Source: Opeltia flavorubescens (Eukaryota > Ascomycota > Lecanoromycetes > Teloschistales > Teloschistaceae). Taken from it: a stretch of 64,000 bases of DNA. The DNA lies in the NCBI GenBank assembly GCA_000442125.1, contig KE546970.1:1480667-1544666 (forward strand), written 5' to 3'. Below are positions 21,651 to 34,839 of this stretch, piece after piece. Below the pieces are notes generated by a model that was not told where the DNA came from, did no database searches, and saw only the letters and a program-made list of their open reading frames with translations. Both the position numbers and the translations under genes were made by a program. The first letter of the stretch is position 1; each line of letters opens with the position of its first letter.

Positions 21651-24623
21651 TTACCACCCTCTACTTTGCCCTTCGTGCCCACCTCTTCTACTTCCTCTCC
21701 GACTTGATTGGCCAGAGTCCCCACCTGCGTCCTGGCTTTTCTTCCCATGATGCTGTTGACTGGTGCCAAAGTCGCTCATAGCGAAGAGTAGCGGCTCGTC
21801 TTCCTCCAACATACTTGCGGGACGTGTCAGGCTATACCTACCTCGACTGCCGCTGGGTTGATCGCTGCTAACGCTACCAGCACTCGCACGATCAAGACTA
21901 CTTATGGAACCTTGAGGGGTATGACCTCTTCCACCACCAACGCGATGGGCTATGCGTGGGCGATACGAGCCGCCACGATAGCTTGGCTGAGAGCTCGAGG
22001 TCTCTTCAGTCGAGAGCTGACGGGCCATAGGCACGCTGCTACCCCCATCCACTTCAGCTGGCGGCGGTCCGAAAGATCGTTCTTCTTGATCTACACTTGG
22101 ATGTGCGATTGCGGTTTCCCCTTGCAGACGGAGTAAAGTGCTAATGCTGGGATGAGGACGATCATCGGCACCTCCCAGACTGGTACTGCGCGTAGCATAG
22201 TTGTAGTCGTCCTCGAGACGTGGAAGCCGGGCCGCCGAACTGGCACGGCGATTGCCAAGATGAAAGGGCCGAGGGGATGTAGGGATAGCAATTGCACCAG
22301 GGCTCAACTCCCAGTATTCACGGTCTCTTGACTGCCTTTCCTCTTCAGGTTCTTCTTCATCGAGTCGTCCAGGGCTGTCCATTCTATGATGAGTGTATTC
22401 GGCAACGCTGTGAGCACTAAGTCGCGATGGTATTGCTGGAGTATGAGGCGTATGTGGTGAGATAGGCTTTCCGGGCGACGATGAAGTAGAGATAGATGTG
22501 CCAGCTACCATTGGTGGGACGCTTGACAATTGTCTACTTGACGAGCTGGATGACCGATGCATCATCAAGGATGATGACATGGATTCAGACAATGCTGCGT
22601 TCGAGTCCCGCATCCGCTGAAATCGGCCCAAGGCGGCGTTAGTACGTCTTGTAGATGCTTCTACCGCAGATTGATCGCTCGGCTTTCTGAAACTCTTGAG
22701 ATCTTTCTTTTGGTCTAGCATTTTCAAGAAGTCTGAAATGTTATCATCATCGGTTTGGATCGAGCCTGAACTGGTCCCTCCACCCTCGGCGAGTATCCCT
22801 GAGCCAGGCTTGGACGACGTACCACTTCCCTTGCCACTGCTATTCTCTTCATCGGCCTTGCTTGCTCCTCCAACAGAAAGCTTGGCTTTGCGATGCCCAA
22901 AACTACTGCTATAACGAGAGACAGAAGGTTTTGGTGAGCTCGAAATAGAGGGTGGTGGAGCCTGTTCAGGAGTTGAAAGTGAGCTACGAGAAGGTATGGG
23001 GCCTTGAGGACCTAGTGTTGATGGTATACGTGCTTCTGCTAATGAACTCAGAGTTGACGTCCGACCCAGCGATCCTCGAGGACTTGAGATGCCCGTCTGC
23101 TCAATATGTGAAGGTGAGGCAGATAACGTTGAGGTTTTGAATGGTTGGAATGAAACCGAGGGTCTCCGGCCAACAGCGGGATTGCCGTCGGATGATCGAA
23201 GCGACGATTTTGAAGCCTGGGCTAGTCGCGGCCCAGAAGTTGGTCTGGATTGAGGAGGTTCTGGTGGTGATTCAGAGGCTCGTTGTCTCGCAGCTCGGAG
23301 GGCAGATAGTGGACTTGACCCTGTTGGTGGTCCAACCTGGTGGAAAGTTGACATACTGCCGTACGCTTGACTTTGATCGGCATTCTCAATGTAACCCCGC
23401 CGACCTTGTGGGAGTGAACCAGTCTCGGCGCCCTGATCTAGATGTCGTCTCTCGAGATCCTTGATTCCCCTTTCCCGGCCAAGAGATGGTTCAAAGAATT
23501 GCTCGTCTAAACCCATAAAATGCGAACTTAGCAGCGCTTCAGAGTCGTCTATCCTGAAGTCGGATTGCAATCGATAGGTCACTTGTATTGAAAATGGGCC
23601 AGCAGGAGAATCAATCGGGTCGAATGGATAATGCTCTACAACCTCAGCTGACCTTCTCCCTTGGGTGGAGCAACTCTCAAATAAAGGAGTGGTCAAGGGA
23701 TCGATCTTTGATGATCGAGTGAATTGAGAGCCTTCGATAATTCGATATTTGAGTTTTGGTGTCTGGAACGTAGATCTCGGTTTGGACGACTTTTTGGCAA
23801 GGCCCCACGCGGGCAATAGCTTAGCAAACGTGAATAGAGACCGGAAAAGGACAATGCTGTTCTTGTAGACACGCGGCAGTATCACAGGCAAATCTTTGGA
23901 TAATTCCTTGGATGGTTCGCCAAGCTGAATCTGCCAGCGCTCAAGCACCACCTCTGCTTTGCTCTGACCATGTTTACCACCGTCCGAAGAACCTGGAGAT
24001 GGTGCTACTGCTTCCTCAACATCCCACCGTTTACCTTGGTCATCCAAGATTGCCAAACTCTGATTATTTGTCAACTCTTCTGTATCGATATAGATCTCAA
24101 TGACCATGACTGGTGGACGGTTTGTAGTAGCATTACTGGTTTTCCATATTCGCAAATCATGACGGGTGACCTCGGTTTCATCCAGCTCCGTATTGAACTT
24201 TGACGATGGTCAGCTTCTAAGGATTCAAGAATTCTGCGTCTGGAGTAAGTGGCGTACCCATTTATTGACTCTCTTCACGTCGGTTCCCTTGAGATATGCT
24301 GGAGGGAGTGATACTCTCGAGTGTAAAATGATGTGTGCAGCTTTGGTAAAATAGTTCTGTAGCTTTGTCAATTCACGAATCTGTAATATCATGACCTAAC
24401 TTACTTGAATGACTTGACTCAGCTTTTGTACCCCATCTCTGCTCGGATCATCGTCGTGGCCTCTCATCAATGCATCTGAACCTTCACCGAGATCTCCCCT
24501 ATCGGAGCCCGGCCGGGGGCTACTCGGTTCACCTTCTCTTGGATTATTGGTTCTCGTGGGGTTGGTTCTGGGAGAATTGGCTGGTGAAGCCGTAGCTGGC
24601 GAAGGCCGGTGGTATTGATGCAT
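21651..24623 (-). CDS. ATG13: autophagy-related protein 13
   Basis: Regulatory subunit of the Atg1 kinase complex that starts autophagosome formation and is phosphorylated by TORC1. Three exons: M-H-Q-Y-H-R-P-S with a disordered N-terminus leading to K-L-S-Q-V-I-Q, a small exon with [14 protein letters not shown], then one long exon from F-N-T-E-L-D-E. The HORMA domain covers roughly residues 60-330 ([37 protein letters not shown]). The remainder is S/P-rich and disordered, with [11 protein letters not shown] near the middle (the Atg1/Atg17-binding region in family members) and the conserved end [10 protein letters not shown]. Length about 930 residues fits filamentous fungi. Confidence 0.95.
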
Positions 24624-25579
24624 GATGCCTTGGTATCAATGGGATTTTCCGAAGAAAGGCAGTTGAGGTCCTCAAGCCTGCAAACGTGTATGTTCTGAAA
24701 TGACGGAGGAAATTGTAGATTCCAAGGATTTGGGAGATGTAAAATAAGTGATGATAGCCATAACCAGAACTGTGATGGCAGTTTGCTCGTGTGAGGCCAA
24801 TTTCGTGAGGCTTGGAAGGCGGCAGAATGCTGGATTCGGTAATGAATATTGTCAAAGGTTTGTGCTAGCCGTCTTCCATGATAGTAGTTTGCTAGGATAC
24901 CAGGATCGACCCAATCGAGTTTTTCTCTAGCCGGTGGTGCCTGTTAGCGATTGGGAAGGCTGACTTCTATCAGGCAACCATGCAGCCTTGGAGCGGAGAG
25001 CGGTAGATTCTGCCAATGTTGTGCCGGTTTTGTGTTTGGACTTTGCTAATCCTCCATGTTGCGGAGATTCAAGCTTCCAAATTGACAGGTGACTCTTACT
25101 GATGAAAGAGTCATATGGTACTTCGGAAGATGCTTTAGCTTTCTTTCCACCTTAGTCAACAGTCGATGCACAAGATCTCACTGAAAGGTCATCTCTGTAC
25201 GTCAGCTAATCTCTGCCAGATGTGGTCAAGGTTTACATTCGATGTTGTACCTGAAGATGGAGGACTGGGAGAGCCGTTAGGGTCCAAGCTCTGACACCTC
25301 TTCGTCCCGATCTGCAGCCGGTAGTGTCCGAATCGGGTAAAACGCTCCTAGAGCCTTGGCCTTATGTTATCTTATCGCGTGTTGATATGACGACACCGAT
25401 TGCAAGCCGAGCAAAGCTCAACCACTAAATATGATTGATAAAACTTCAACCCGGTATCATACGATTGTGCATTGAAATGCTTGGTATGATCTAGTCCGAT
25501 TGGAGAGAATTATGAACTTTATCTTATAATGCTGTCAGAAATTATAGCTCTATGTAAATTGGTACACATGTCCTTGAGT
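24624..25579. other. intergenic
   Basis: About 950 bases between ATG13 (start side) and the 3' end of the SIS-domain gene. I find no coding exon with splice support, no tRNA and no repeat; it is probably the ATG13 promoter plus a 3' UTR. Confidence 0.5.
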
Positions 25580-26862
25580 TTACATTTCAAGTTCTCCATC
25601 GCTCATGATCTCTTCAATCTCTACAACCCCGCTCACCAATTGCTGAGCATCGACAATCCCTAAAATTGTGCCTTCCTTCAGGAATGTCCTGCCTCGTTCG
25701 GATTTCCGCATCTGGAGTATCCAATCTCGGGCCTCTTGCACTGAATTTGCAGCATCGATCGATATCCAATCTCCCTTCTCAATTACAATCCCGTCGTCCA
25801 GCGAGCTTAGTAATTGATTCAAGTCTGACTGTCGACCTACTCTCTGGATCTTCCGAGGAGTGATGATCCTGTCCGGGAATAGCCTTACCCAGCCGGATGC
25901 TGAGCCAGCAGCAGTAAGGAGTGCATCAAGAACCGTGACCTCAACGTTCGTCATTCGAGGTGGGATGATAGGGATCTCGTTGACTTGCACAGCAATGTCG
26001 CCCATCAGTTGAGACCTTATTTGGATGGTGCTAGCACCAATAGCACCTCCTGGGTGATAGCTGTGGAATACTGCTAAGGGGCTAGCATGAAGTCGTTGAG
26101 CTAGTGCAAGTGCCAGGGCATCGGTAAGTGCCAACGCTGTCGTGGTCGAGCTTGTAGGTGCTGGTGTCCCAAATGCCTCAAGCTCAGAACAAGGAATAGG
26201 AGCAGGTAGCAAGATACAATTGCTGTATGATCGGTGGGCAAAGAGAGGGCAAGCAGAGACATCCCTATATGCTGTCACAGCCACCATTGGTAAGTCGGAA
26301 GGTATGTATGGCATCATCGACAGGATCTCCTGGGTTTTTCCAGAATACGAAAGAATCACAAGAACGTCATTCTGCACATGCAAGCTGTTAGCCATCTATC
26401 CACGAATGAAATCACAGGATTACCTACTGGACCGATCATCCCAAGGTCACCATGCATAGCCTCTACTGGGTGCAGGAAAGAACTCCGTATGTTGAAGCTA
26501 TTCAGGGTGGCCACGAATTTTTGGCCGATCTTGCCGCTCTTGCCAACACCACTGACAACAACTCTCCCATCCCGTAGGGAAGCTTTAGCAATGCAGTTTA
26601 CCGCTTGTCTTAAGGATGTTTGGACCGCTGAATCTGAATTATACAAATCATAGAGGTTGGTCAAAGCATCTCTCTCGGTCTCTATCACGTGCAAGGCTAG
26701 CTGAAGTGTTCTTTTCTCAGCCACTTTGTCTGAAGCATCGAGGAAGTCGGGCGGCGTTGGCGGAAAACGAAGGAGAGAGTCCTGTTGTTTGGCATAAGTC
26801 AGGACTGGCAGTGTTGAGCCAGTCGACCTCTGTTGCCATGGATTTACTATTGGCTGTTCCAT
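25580..26862 (-). CDS. SIS-domain sugar-phosphate isomerase, KpsF/GutQ type
   Basis: Two exons joined at G-M-I-G-P|N-D-V-L-V-I-L-S by an intron of about 59 nt. The SIS domain shows G-R-V-V-V-S-G-V-G-K-S-G-K-I-G-Q-K (sugar-phosphate loop), H-P-V-E-A-M-H-G-D-L-G-M, L-S-Y-S-G-K-T-Q-E and H-P-G-G-A-I-G-A, the hallmark set of bacterial arabinose-5-phosphate isomerases. The C-terminal part (from about residue 270) aligns in position with the paired CBS domains but is weakly conserved. Bacteria use this enzyme for KDO synthesis, which fungi lack, so the in vivo substrate is unclear; interconversion of ribulose- and arabinose-5-phosphate is the likely reaction. Length about 408 residues. Confidence 0.88.
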
Positions 26863-28114
26863 GTTGACTAGTAAATATGAAATAACGGATGAATGTTATA
26901 AAAATAGAAAAACGGTAGAAATTGACAGTCTAGAGCGGAGATCTTGGTTCAGATACCTTTACCTTTTGACTTTGAGAAAGGACTAATTATTTGAGGGAAA
27001 TCTAAATATCATGATGTAGTAGAGCCAATGATTGATAATACACAACGCGGGATAAAGTGCCAGGCCGTAAATGGTTATTGGCGTTGTAGTGGTGTGAACA
27101 CACGAAAGATAGTCATGTCCGAAGTTGGACTAACGCATCCTCGAATTAACCAATCGTCATCACGCCATATTTGCCCCAGGATAAGTATATGGCGAAGTCT
27201 TGGATCGGATCAATGGAAATCCGCTGCATCGATATCCCAATATCACTGAACGGGGATGAGGCATGAAAGGCTCGAAAGACCCTCAAACCATTACAATTTG
27301 GTGCAGTATGAAAGCCGCGCTGGCTGAAGAGAGTAGCACCAATGACATTTCCCGCGGTTTCCATGAAGGGAGATGATTCTGGCGCGGTATGTGAACAAGG
27401 TGGTCTGGTTGTATATGTAGACTTCAGTGGACCGATCATTGGGTGTTTGCACGCTAAGAGCTTGCTTCGGCATATGCACGACATACAACCTAATCTAAAT
27501 TTGCCACAATCAAGGCTTCACCAAGCTCCCTTAGACTTGGATTTTCTATGCAGTAGTAGGCGTACAGTATGTCCAGCTTAGTATATAGGCGCTTATAGCT
27601 CTTAGGAGGATAGAACCTTGCGTAGATGATCCGAATCGATGTAATCCCCGTATCTTAAGTCGTGCCTTCGTTGTGTGCTCTGATTGGACACACTTTCCTG
27701 ATTAGGTAAGTCGCAACCACATGCTGAGGCAAAAACCGTGTCCAATTCACAAGCCTCATCGTCGCTGTCTCATCTTCCCAAGCCATTTACCTATATCTGA
27801 GCAGCTCCTCGAATAGCATTTCGTGAACGCGACTGATTTTGAACGGTTCGGTCGGCTGGCTATTGACCACTCGCTGCAGGTGCTGACACGTCATCTCGCT
27901 TCTTTGTACGCCGTACTATCTTACTGCAAGTCATCTGCCCTGCTGCAAATCGAACGGTAAAACTCGTGGCCGTAGAAGTACCTTTTGTGGATTCCCTTCT
28001 CCGGATCCCTTCCGGCCTCCGCCAGGCACCTTTAAACAAGCCGTGATCCATCGAGGTCATAGCGAGGTGCAAACTGGGGAGTGATCGGAAGTACTTCGGA
28101 CACTGCGGAATCTT
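26863..28114. other. long intergenic region
   Basis: About 1250 bases between divergent genes (SIS protein and BTB protein). Several short open frames on both strands overlap around 27150-27580, but none has recognisable sequence or splice support. A reverse CCAAT box is at 27681. Confidence 0.5.
27681..27687 (-). promoter_or_regulatory. CCAAT box (CCAATCA on the minus strand)
   Basis: TGATTGG on the plus strand, 430 bases upstream of the BTB-protein ATG. It matches the HAP-complex core; orientation is often irrelevant for this element. Chance match is possible. Confidence 0.25.
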
Positions 28115-31100
28115 ATGAGCGCCCTGCTGTGGAGAGCTTTCTTTGAGGATGATGTTGAACATTTTCGGCAGCTCTTGGCAAATGCCACATACAGTACCAC
28201 ATCCGCCCAATCGAAAGGTGGCGTCGGCAGCTCTTTAGCTCCATATGGAACGTCCGCTGCTAGTCCAGGCACGAGTCTCAGCACTTCACCTACTCTAAAC
28301 CACAAAGGCAAAAGACTGGGTAGTGGAGGTTTTCATGGGGACATTTCAAATAGAGGCCTCAAAAATCCCAATTCCTTGGTCCTGACTCGGGCGAATATCA
28401 ATTGCAAAGATCTCAACGGCTGTACTTTGTTGCACCACATAGCGTCCTCTCCAAGCGGTGATGCTGTTCAATTTGCCAAAGCTCTTCTTGATGTCCCCGG
28501 ATTAGACCTTTATTCTCAAGATTTCGAGAGCGGATGGACTGCTTTACATCGAGCGCTGTACTTCGGCAATGTGGCGATAGCGCAGTGTTTAATTGAACGA
28601 GATGTCCGTGACACTCTTGATCATGCGAGATCTGGTGGAAATTCAGGGGCCACTGGCTTGATCAAGATCAAGGATCGTGAAGGCAACAGCCCCTTCGATG
28701 TATACGGTGCTTCTGTTGCCAGTAGGGAGCTCAGACACGATGATGGTGTTCCACTCTTACACGGCTCCTCGGATGATGACGATAATCCAAATGCGTTCGG
28801 CTTCACTGGCGATAGCAGCGATGAAGAAGCACAGGACAAAACGCTCCACCCGAGGATCTGTGCTTACGGAGACGAACTATTCACTTTCGGAAGCAATAAA
28901 AATTTTACGCTTGGATTCGGTGATGAGGATGACCGCCAATTTCCTGAAAGGATTACTCTGAGGCGACCGGAACGCTTATTACGCAGACTTGCTGAGGAGC
29001 ACGATAATCACATGAGTTCACCAAATCAACAACACCAAGAGCAAACCGCCACGGTTCTGGTCCCAGCTGTTGTTCAGTACAGCCCTATCGTCGTTCAAGA
29101 TGTGCGGCTTGCAAAATTCCATTCAGCCGTTTTGACCACAGATCCGGAAGCTAATCTCTACATTTGCGGCTTCGGGCCCGGGGGTCGACTTGGAACGGGT
29201 GATGAAAATACGAGATTCCACTTTGTTCCCGTTTCCGCTGGCGGGCTTGCTAGCCGAAAGATAATCGATGTCGGGCTTGGCCAGAATCACACGGTTGCTG
29301 TGACCAGCAAAGGTGAGGTGTTTTCCTGGGGTAATAACACGTATGGCCAACTGGGCTACACGTCGCCAGTCTCAGCAGGCAATGACGAAGAACCGGTACA
29401 GCTGTTGCCAAAACAAATATTTGGGCCACTGAAGCGTGAAAGCATCAAGGGTGCGGCGGCATCACGAACCCACTCTCTCGTCTACACCTCGTCTTCCCTC
29501 TACACGTTTGGCAAGAACGATGGGCAACTTGGGCTTGTAGACTCTGATGCGCGCTCCCTTGCAATTCAAATTACCCCAAGACGGGTTGCAGTGTCCTTGT
29601 TCCAAAGCGCTATTGACAGTGTATCGGCCATCGATAAGGCTTCCGTCTGCCTTTTGGAAAACCACGATGTATGGATATTTGCCAATTACGGATATACCAA
29701 GGTATCATTTCCAGTTGATGGCTCTCGAGATCTATTGAAAAACTATTTCCTGGCTTACAATGCGGTTCCATATCATATCTGTAAAATTACCTCCGGAGGT
29801 GATACAGTCTGTGCCATGTCAAACGAAGGTGATGTCTTCACGGTGGGCATCAGTCAAAAAGTGGAAGCCGCACCAAGCAATGGATCGACCACAAACCCTG
29901 CGAAGATTCGTGGAGCATTATCTGCACCTCAAAGAGTCTGGACCAGGAAAAAGGGCCACATGGCAGCCCGAGATGTAGACGTTGGACAAGATGGCTCCAT
30001 CATTATCTGTACCGAAGCTGGATCCGTCTGGCGACGAGTGAAGCGGGCAAAAGTCAAAGATGCCAACGCCCCATTTTCGACCGAAAACAAGCCGAAGGAT
30101 TACAAGTTCTCTCGGATTCCGGGCCTTACCCGTATTGTAGCTGTACGAAGTAATACTTTCGGTGCATATGCTGCCATTCGTGCCGATTGCAATGTTCTAC
30201 AGACACAAATAAATGTCAGTCCCAGATCGCTCTGGAAGGATCTCTACCCACTTTTGCCATTCAAGGACTTTGCACTTGAAGAGGAGAATTCTGATACGGA
30301 AAATCCACGACCCCGGTTCTGGACCCCAAGATTACCATCGAACAACACTTCGAGTATCCTAGAGGCCGTTCTGTATACACCAAATGTGGAACAGTCTATT
30401 GCCAAGCTATTAGAGGAGAAGGATGAAGCATCGAATCCCACTTGGGATATGCATATCGGCACTTCCAAATCCGGTGTTCATATCCCCATACATGAGTTTA
30501 TGCTTGCTGGACGAAGCCACCAACTTAGGCGAGCGTTGTCTAGATTCCGTGACGAATACTTCTTTGCAATTCCCGGAGTCATGAGCATCGAATACGACAA
30601 GAGTGGACTTGTCCTTGTATTATTTCACGACGTCGACTTTCTGACCGTCTTCAACTTTGTTCTGTACGTTTATACGGATAGCATTGCCGATGTCTGGCTT
30701 CAGACGAGACAGCCACCCGCGGTGTTGTCTAGATACCGCCAAGTACGAAGTGAACTCATGCATGTTGCGGCTAATCTGGGAATGCGGTCTCTTGAACAAT
30801 CAGTTCGGACACAGACTCAGCCTAGTAAAAGCTTGCATGAAGATATGAACAGCGCTCTGCAAGAGGCCAATTTCTTCGTGAATGGAGACATTGAGATACA
30901 GCTGGAGGGTGCAAGTGTCAACGCGCATATGCCAGCTCTGTGCCAGCGATGCCCATTCTTTCAAGGGCTCTTTCAAGGTCGTGCAGCTGGGCGCTGGTTG
31001 ACCGCCAGACGTCAGCTTTCACGAGAATTGACTAGTGTTGACCTGAAACATATAAGACCTGAAGTCATTAAGCTTGTCCTCCGCCACATTTACGCAGATG

Positions 31101-33038
31101 TAGGAGAAGAGATCTTCGACCATCTATGCAGTTTGGACCTTGAATCATTCCTCGATCTCGTGATTGAAGTCATGTCTGTGGCAAACGAGCTCATGCTGGA
31201 TCGGCTCTCTCAGTGTTGTCAATTGGTCCTTGGCAAATACGGTACTCATCGCAGTCCAGAAAGTAGATTTTTACTGACGGAATGCTAGTAAATACGCGTA
31301 ATGTCTGTCAGCTTCTCAATGCTGTAGCTCCGTGCTCGGTTACCGAATTCAAGACAGCCGCGCTCGAGTACATTTGTCTAAACCTCGAGGGCATGCTGGA
31401 AAACCAGTAAGTGACGCCACTTCAGCATTATAATGGGACTTGGCTGATGTAACATTAAGTCTCTTGACCGAGCTGGACGAAGACCTATTGACTGAATTGG
31501 GTGATGCTATCAAGCAGAATCAGCTCGCTCGCCTTCCAATATCCAGAAGCGGTAGAGCTGATGCAGAGCTTCTTGAGACATACCCGCAATTGGCTGAGAT
31601 CATCGAACACGGGAAACGTACAAAGGTCGACCAGATCTCTTTCCAATCTCGCTGGCGTCACGATGATATTATGCCCAAGTCAGTTCGAAGTAGAGCAGAT
31701 TTATTCGCCAACGAAGGCTTTGATCGGTCTCTGGATCAACAAAATATTACGAGGAAAACATCTAGCGATCAGGCTTCTCATGAAAAAGCCTCGCCTTTGA
31801 AAACGAAAAAGTCAGTGGCTGATCTTATGTTCGATATGGAAATGAATGAGGAAAATGAGACAGGAACACCACCTCAGCATGCCCTGAGATCGAAATTTGA
31901 GGATCATTTAATGCACAAGAATCTACACACGCCTCAGAGTCTTGCGGCTGGAAGTCCGTGGCTTGAAAGTAGGGAACCTGCAGACATTGCTGCTTCACCC
32001 TTGATACTGGACACGGCGGGGCCTTCAGCAGATCTTCAGTCTTCATACGCACCAAGAGCTTGGGGTGATCGTTCTCTTGGTTCGCAGAAGCTTGAAATGA
32101 AAGATATCATAGCCCAAGCATCGGCCAATAAAGTATCCACATTGTCTACAAACTTGTCGTTGCAAGCCCCAAAACTTGCGACAAGCAGCGCAAGTAAACT
32201 GTCCCAAAAGGAACGGAAAAGGTTGCAACAGCAGGCTGTGTTGCAGAAGCCTGACGATATTCCTGATCCCCCGGTCACAGAAACGATTGAGGCCGCCAAA
32301 CCTAATTCGCCGTGGCAGGTGGCCTCTCGTGGTACCAAGACATCATTGAAAGAAATCCTAGGTTCGGATAATAAGTCTCCCTTGGCTTCCAAGAATTCCA
32401 CGAATAGGTCTGTGTCCAATCCACCATTGACCCTTCGTCAAACTGTCCCCGGCAACGTTCCGACCGTGAAACGAACTGCTAGCGAGAGTATCCCACAAGG
32501 TCGATCAATACCACCTCAAAGGAGCACGTCAACTCCACTTGTACCCCCAGCCGCCAGTACCCCACCTCGACCTTCTTCATCCCGCACGGTCCCATCTCCC
32601 TCGTTCTCTGGCCCGTCTGGTACCCCTACGAGATCCGTTCGTTACACCAACGCGCACCTCACAGCCGAACCTTCGCTGCAACTTTCCATGGCCGACATCT
32701 TATCCCAGCAGCAAACTGAAAAAGACGTCATCAAGGAAGCGGCTGCCAAACGTAGCTTACAGGAGATTCAAGAAGAGCAAGCATTCCAAGAATGGTGGGA
32801 TGTGGAAAGTAAGAAAGTCATGGAGGAGGAAGCTGCTGCTACCGCGGCGGCGGTGGCAGGTCGAAATAGTGGAGGACGGGGTAGACCACGAGGTAGGAGA
32901 AAGGTTGAAAGTCGAAATAGTGGACCAGGGAAGAGTTCGAAAGGTGGAGAGGGGAGTAAGGAGGATTCTGGTGTTGGACGTGAGAATCGAGGTGGTAAAA
33001 GGGGAGGTTCTCGCGGGAGGGGAAGAGGGGCGACGTGA
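28115..33038 (+). CDS. ankyrin-RCC1-BTB protein, IBTK-like (CUL3 adaptor candidate)
   Basis: About 1600 residues in three exons. The first exon ends at G-K-Y; the frame continues after a short intron ending at GCTAG (31288) as V-N-T-R-N-V-C-Q-L-L-N-A, and a second intron (GTAAGT at about 31409 to 31459) leads to H-L-L-T-E-L-D-E-D. Order of domains: ankyrin repeats (G-C-T-L-L-H-H-I-A; G-W-T-A-L-H-R-A-L-Y-F-G-N; residues about 90-200), RCC1 repeats (E-L-F-T-F-G-S-N-K-N-F-T-L-G; Y-I-C-G-F-G-P-G-G-R-L-G-T-G; V-F-S-W-G-N-N-T-Y-G-Q-L-G; about 240-480), two BTB/POZ domains (about 770-900 and 925-1080), then a long disordered tail with a basic RGG-like end (G-R-G-R-P-R-G-R-R). This is the layout of inhibitor of Bruton tyrosine kinase and of S. 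pombe Btb proteins, so a substrate receptor of a CUL3 ubiquitin ligase is likely. Confidence 0.9.
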
Positions 33039-33335
33039 CATTGTAAGTCGTAGCAATTGGATTTTCAGGGGAGGGGAAAGAAATGAACAGTGCAACGATA
33101 CTAGACAGGCAGGTGTCATGAAATGTTATTTGCACCCTAATAAAAGGCCCCATTCAACATTACAAGTGTTGATAACAGAATTTTGGTCTGGCTCCTTTCG
33201 ATCACTTCAGCCGGTGTAGTCATGAAGATTTCAACCCATGTGAATTCAAGGTTCATAGGCATTATGCAATGATTTTTACATCGAATGATTGATCGTGCAA
33301 AAGATGCCATTTGTGAAGCCTATCTAATGATCTGT

Positions 33336-34830
33336 CAAATCATACCCGCCTCATCCTCCGCCGCTGACAAAGAAGATCTCAGAAAAAACTCATCCCAATC
33401 TGAAATCCCAGACACACCGCTGATATTTCCACCCATATCAGCCCTCACCTCCTCCCTAATCACCATACTGATATTCCGCTTGAAACGCTTCCCGCCAATC
33501 CGGTATAGCGAGTTCATCAAGTACCACAACGTCTCCACGCGACTCTTCAAAGATGGCCTTTGCCAATTCATCGGCTTCCAAAGTGCGGGCATCGGCTTGT
33601 AGATCTTCTGGGAGGCTGTCAATCTTGACAAGATGACCATCGTGTACAGTCCACCGGCCGAGATTGATCGCTTTATCAAGGGATTCCATTCCCTTTTCTT
33701 CTGTCTCGCTGTGGCCGCCCGATATGAGCCGTCGATTCAGTTCCGACATGATGCCTGGTATTGCCTTCTTGAGATTGTTCGTTATCTGGTAATCGTTGAA
33801 CGAACTTTGTACGGCGTACTCGACAACCACGACATAGTACAACTGACCGACTCTTCGACAACAGTCAACGGCGGACTTCTGCACGGGATCGGAGTAGGCT
33901 GGGTCGAATAGATGGGAATTGTGACATAATCTCTGCAGGTCAAGACCGAACCCGCCCATATAATAGGTTGGTACAAGGAGCATGCATCCCATGTCGTTTT
34001 ACTGAAAGTCTTCGAGGACTTTTCGCCTCTCCTTTTGATTCTGCCACCGATGTAAAGCTTGAGCGTTGATATCCAACTGCCCAAGGACCTTGACGATCAG
34101 AACCTGTTGTGCAGGGAACGTAACTCACACGACGGCTTTTTCCTTGTTCCTCACAACCTGCTCGGCCAACACCTCAAGGAGTACATGCTATTTGGGTGCT
34201 CCGCGTAGAATACCCGCCAATATCCCCGTAACATAGTCTTTGAAACAAGGGTACTGGCTATATACTCGATTGAGAATAATNAGCAGTGAATAAAGGAGAG
34301 CAATAAATAAAGGAAATGGGGGGTTTAAAGGAATCAGACGTGGCATTGGAAGCCATCATCGGTTTACAGTATTCGAATCCGAGCCATTTGGTGAACAAAA
34401 CCAATTTCCTGAAGTAACCCATATCCCAGATAAGTTTCCCGGTTTCGAGCTTGCGGATTAGACGCTTGATATGGGAGGCATAGAGTTCGTTGTACCTATG
34501 CTGCTCATCTAAATTGAAAGTAGTCTTCAGAAGCGTAGCGTGACTGGGTGGGATATCTTGGCCGATTATGCGGCCTCCATCGAATGGAATCTTGGACTAG
34601 AAGGTGCGGCGTATCAAGCACTGGCGGAGGATAGATCGTATATAATTCCCTGTGATAGTTCCCGGTGTGTTTCTTGGCGCGACATACTTCTTGAAAGCCT
34701 GGCTTGTGCAATGGAGCCATAAGAAAGAATCTAACGGATGGTCTTCTTCATCAAAAGCGAACGGATTAGCATATTTATCGGGACCCAAGAAGTGATAGAT
34801 TCTCGAATCCTGACTTGATGTTTTCATTGT
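33336..34830 (-). pseudogene. relic B of a SNF2-type ATPase (linker plus helicase-C part)
   Basis: Recognisable only in pieces in different frames. Near 34827-34597 reads A-F-K-K-Y-V-A-P-R-N-T and R-Q-C-L-I-R-R-T-F; near 34590-34380 the linker continues as G-Q-D-I-P-P-S-H-A and R-L-I-R-K-L-E-T-G; near 34180-34030 V-V-R-N-K-E-K-A-V-V and L-G-Q-L-D-I-N-A-Q-A; and the 33992-33456 frame carries M-L-L-V-P-T-Y-Y-M-G-G-F-G-L-D-L-Q-R and F-D-P-A-Y-S-D-P-V-Q, the usual SNF2 motifs V/VI neighbourhood. Several stops and frame changes, no N-terminal helicase half, and an N at 34281 indicate a decayed gene. It is a paralogue of relic A, not a continuation of it, because both contain the same linker. Confidence 0.7.
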
Positions 34831-34839
34831 CCTGACCCT

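Noticed and set aside
27028-27581. Overlapping short open frames on both strands
   Set aside because: Mutually overlapping, no conserved-looking sequence or consistent splicing; likely chance in a promoter region.
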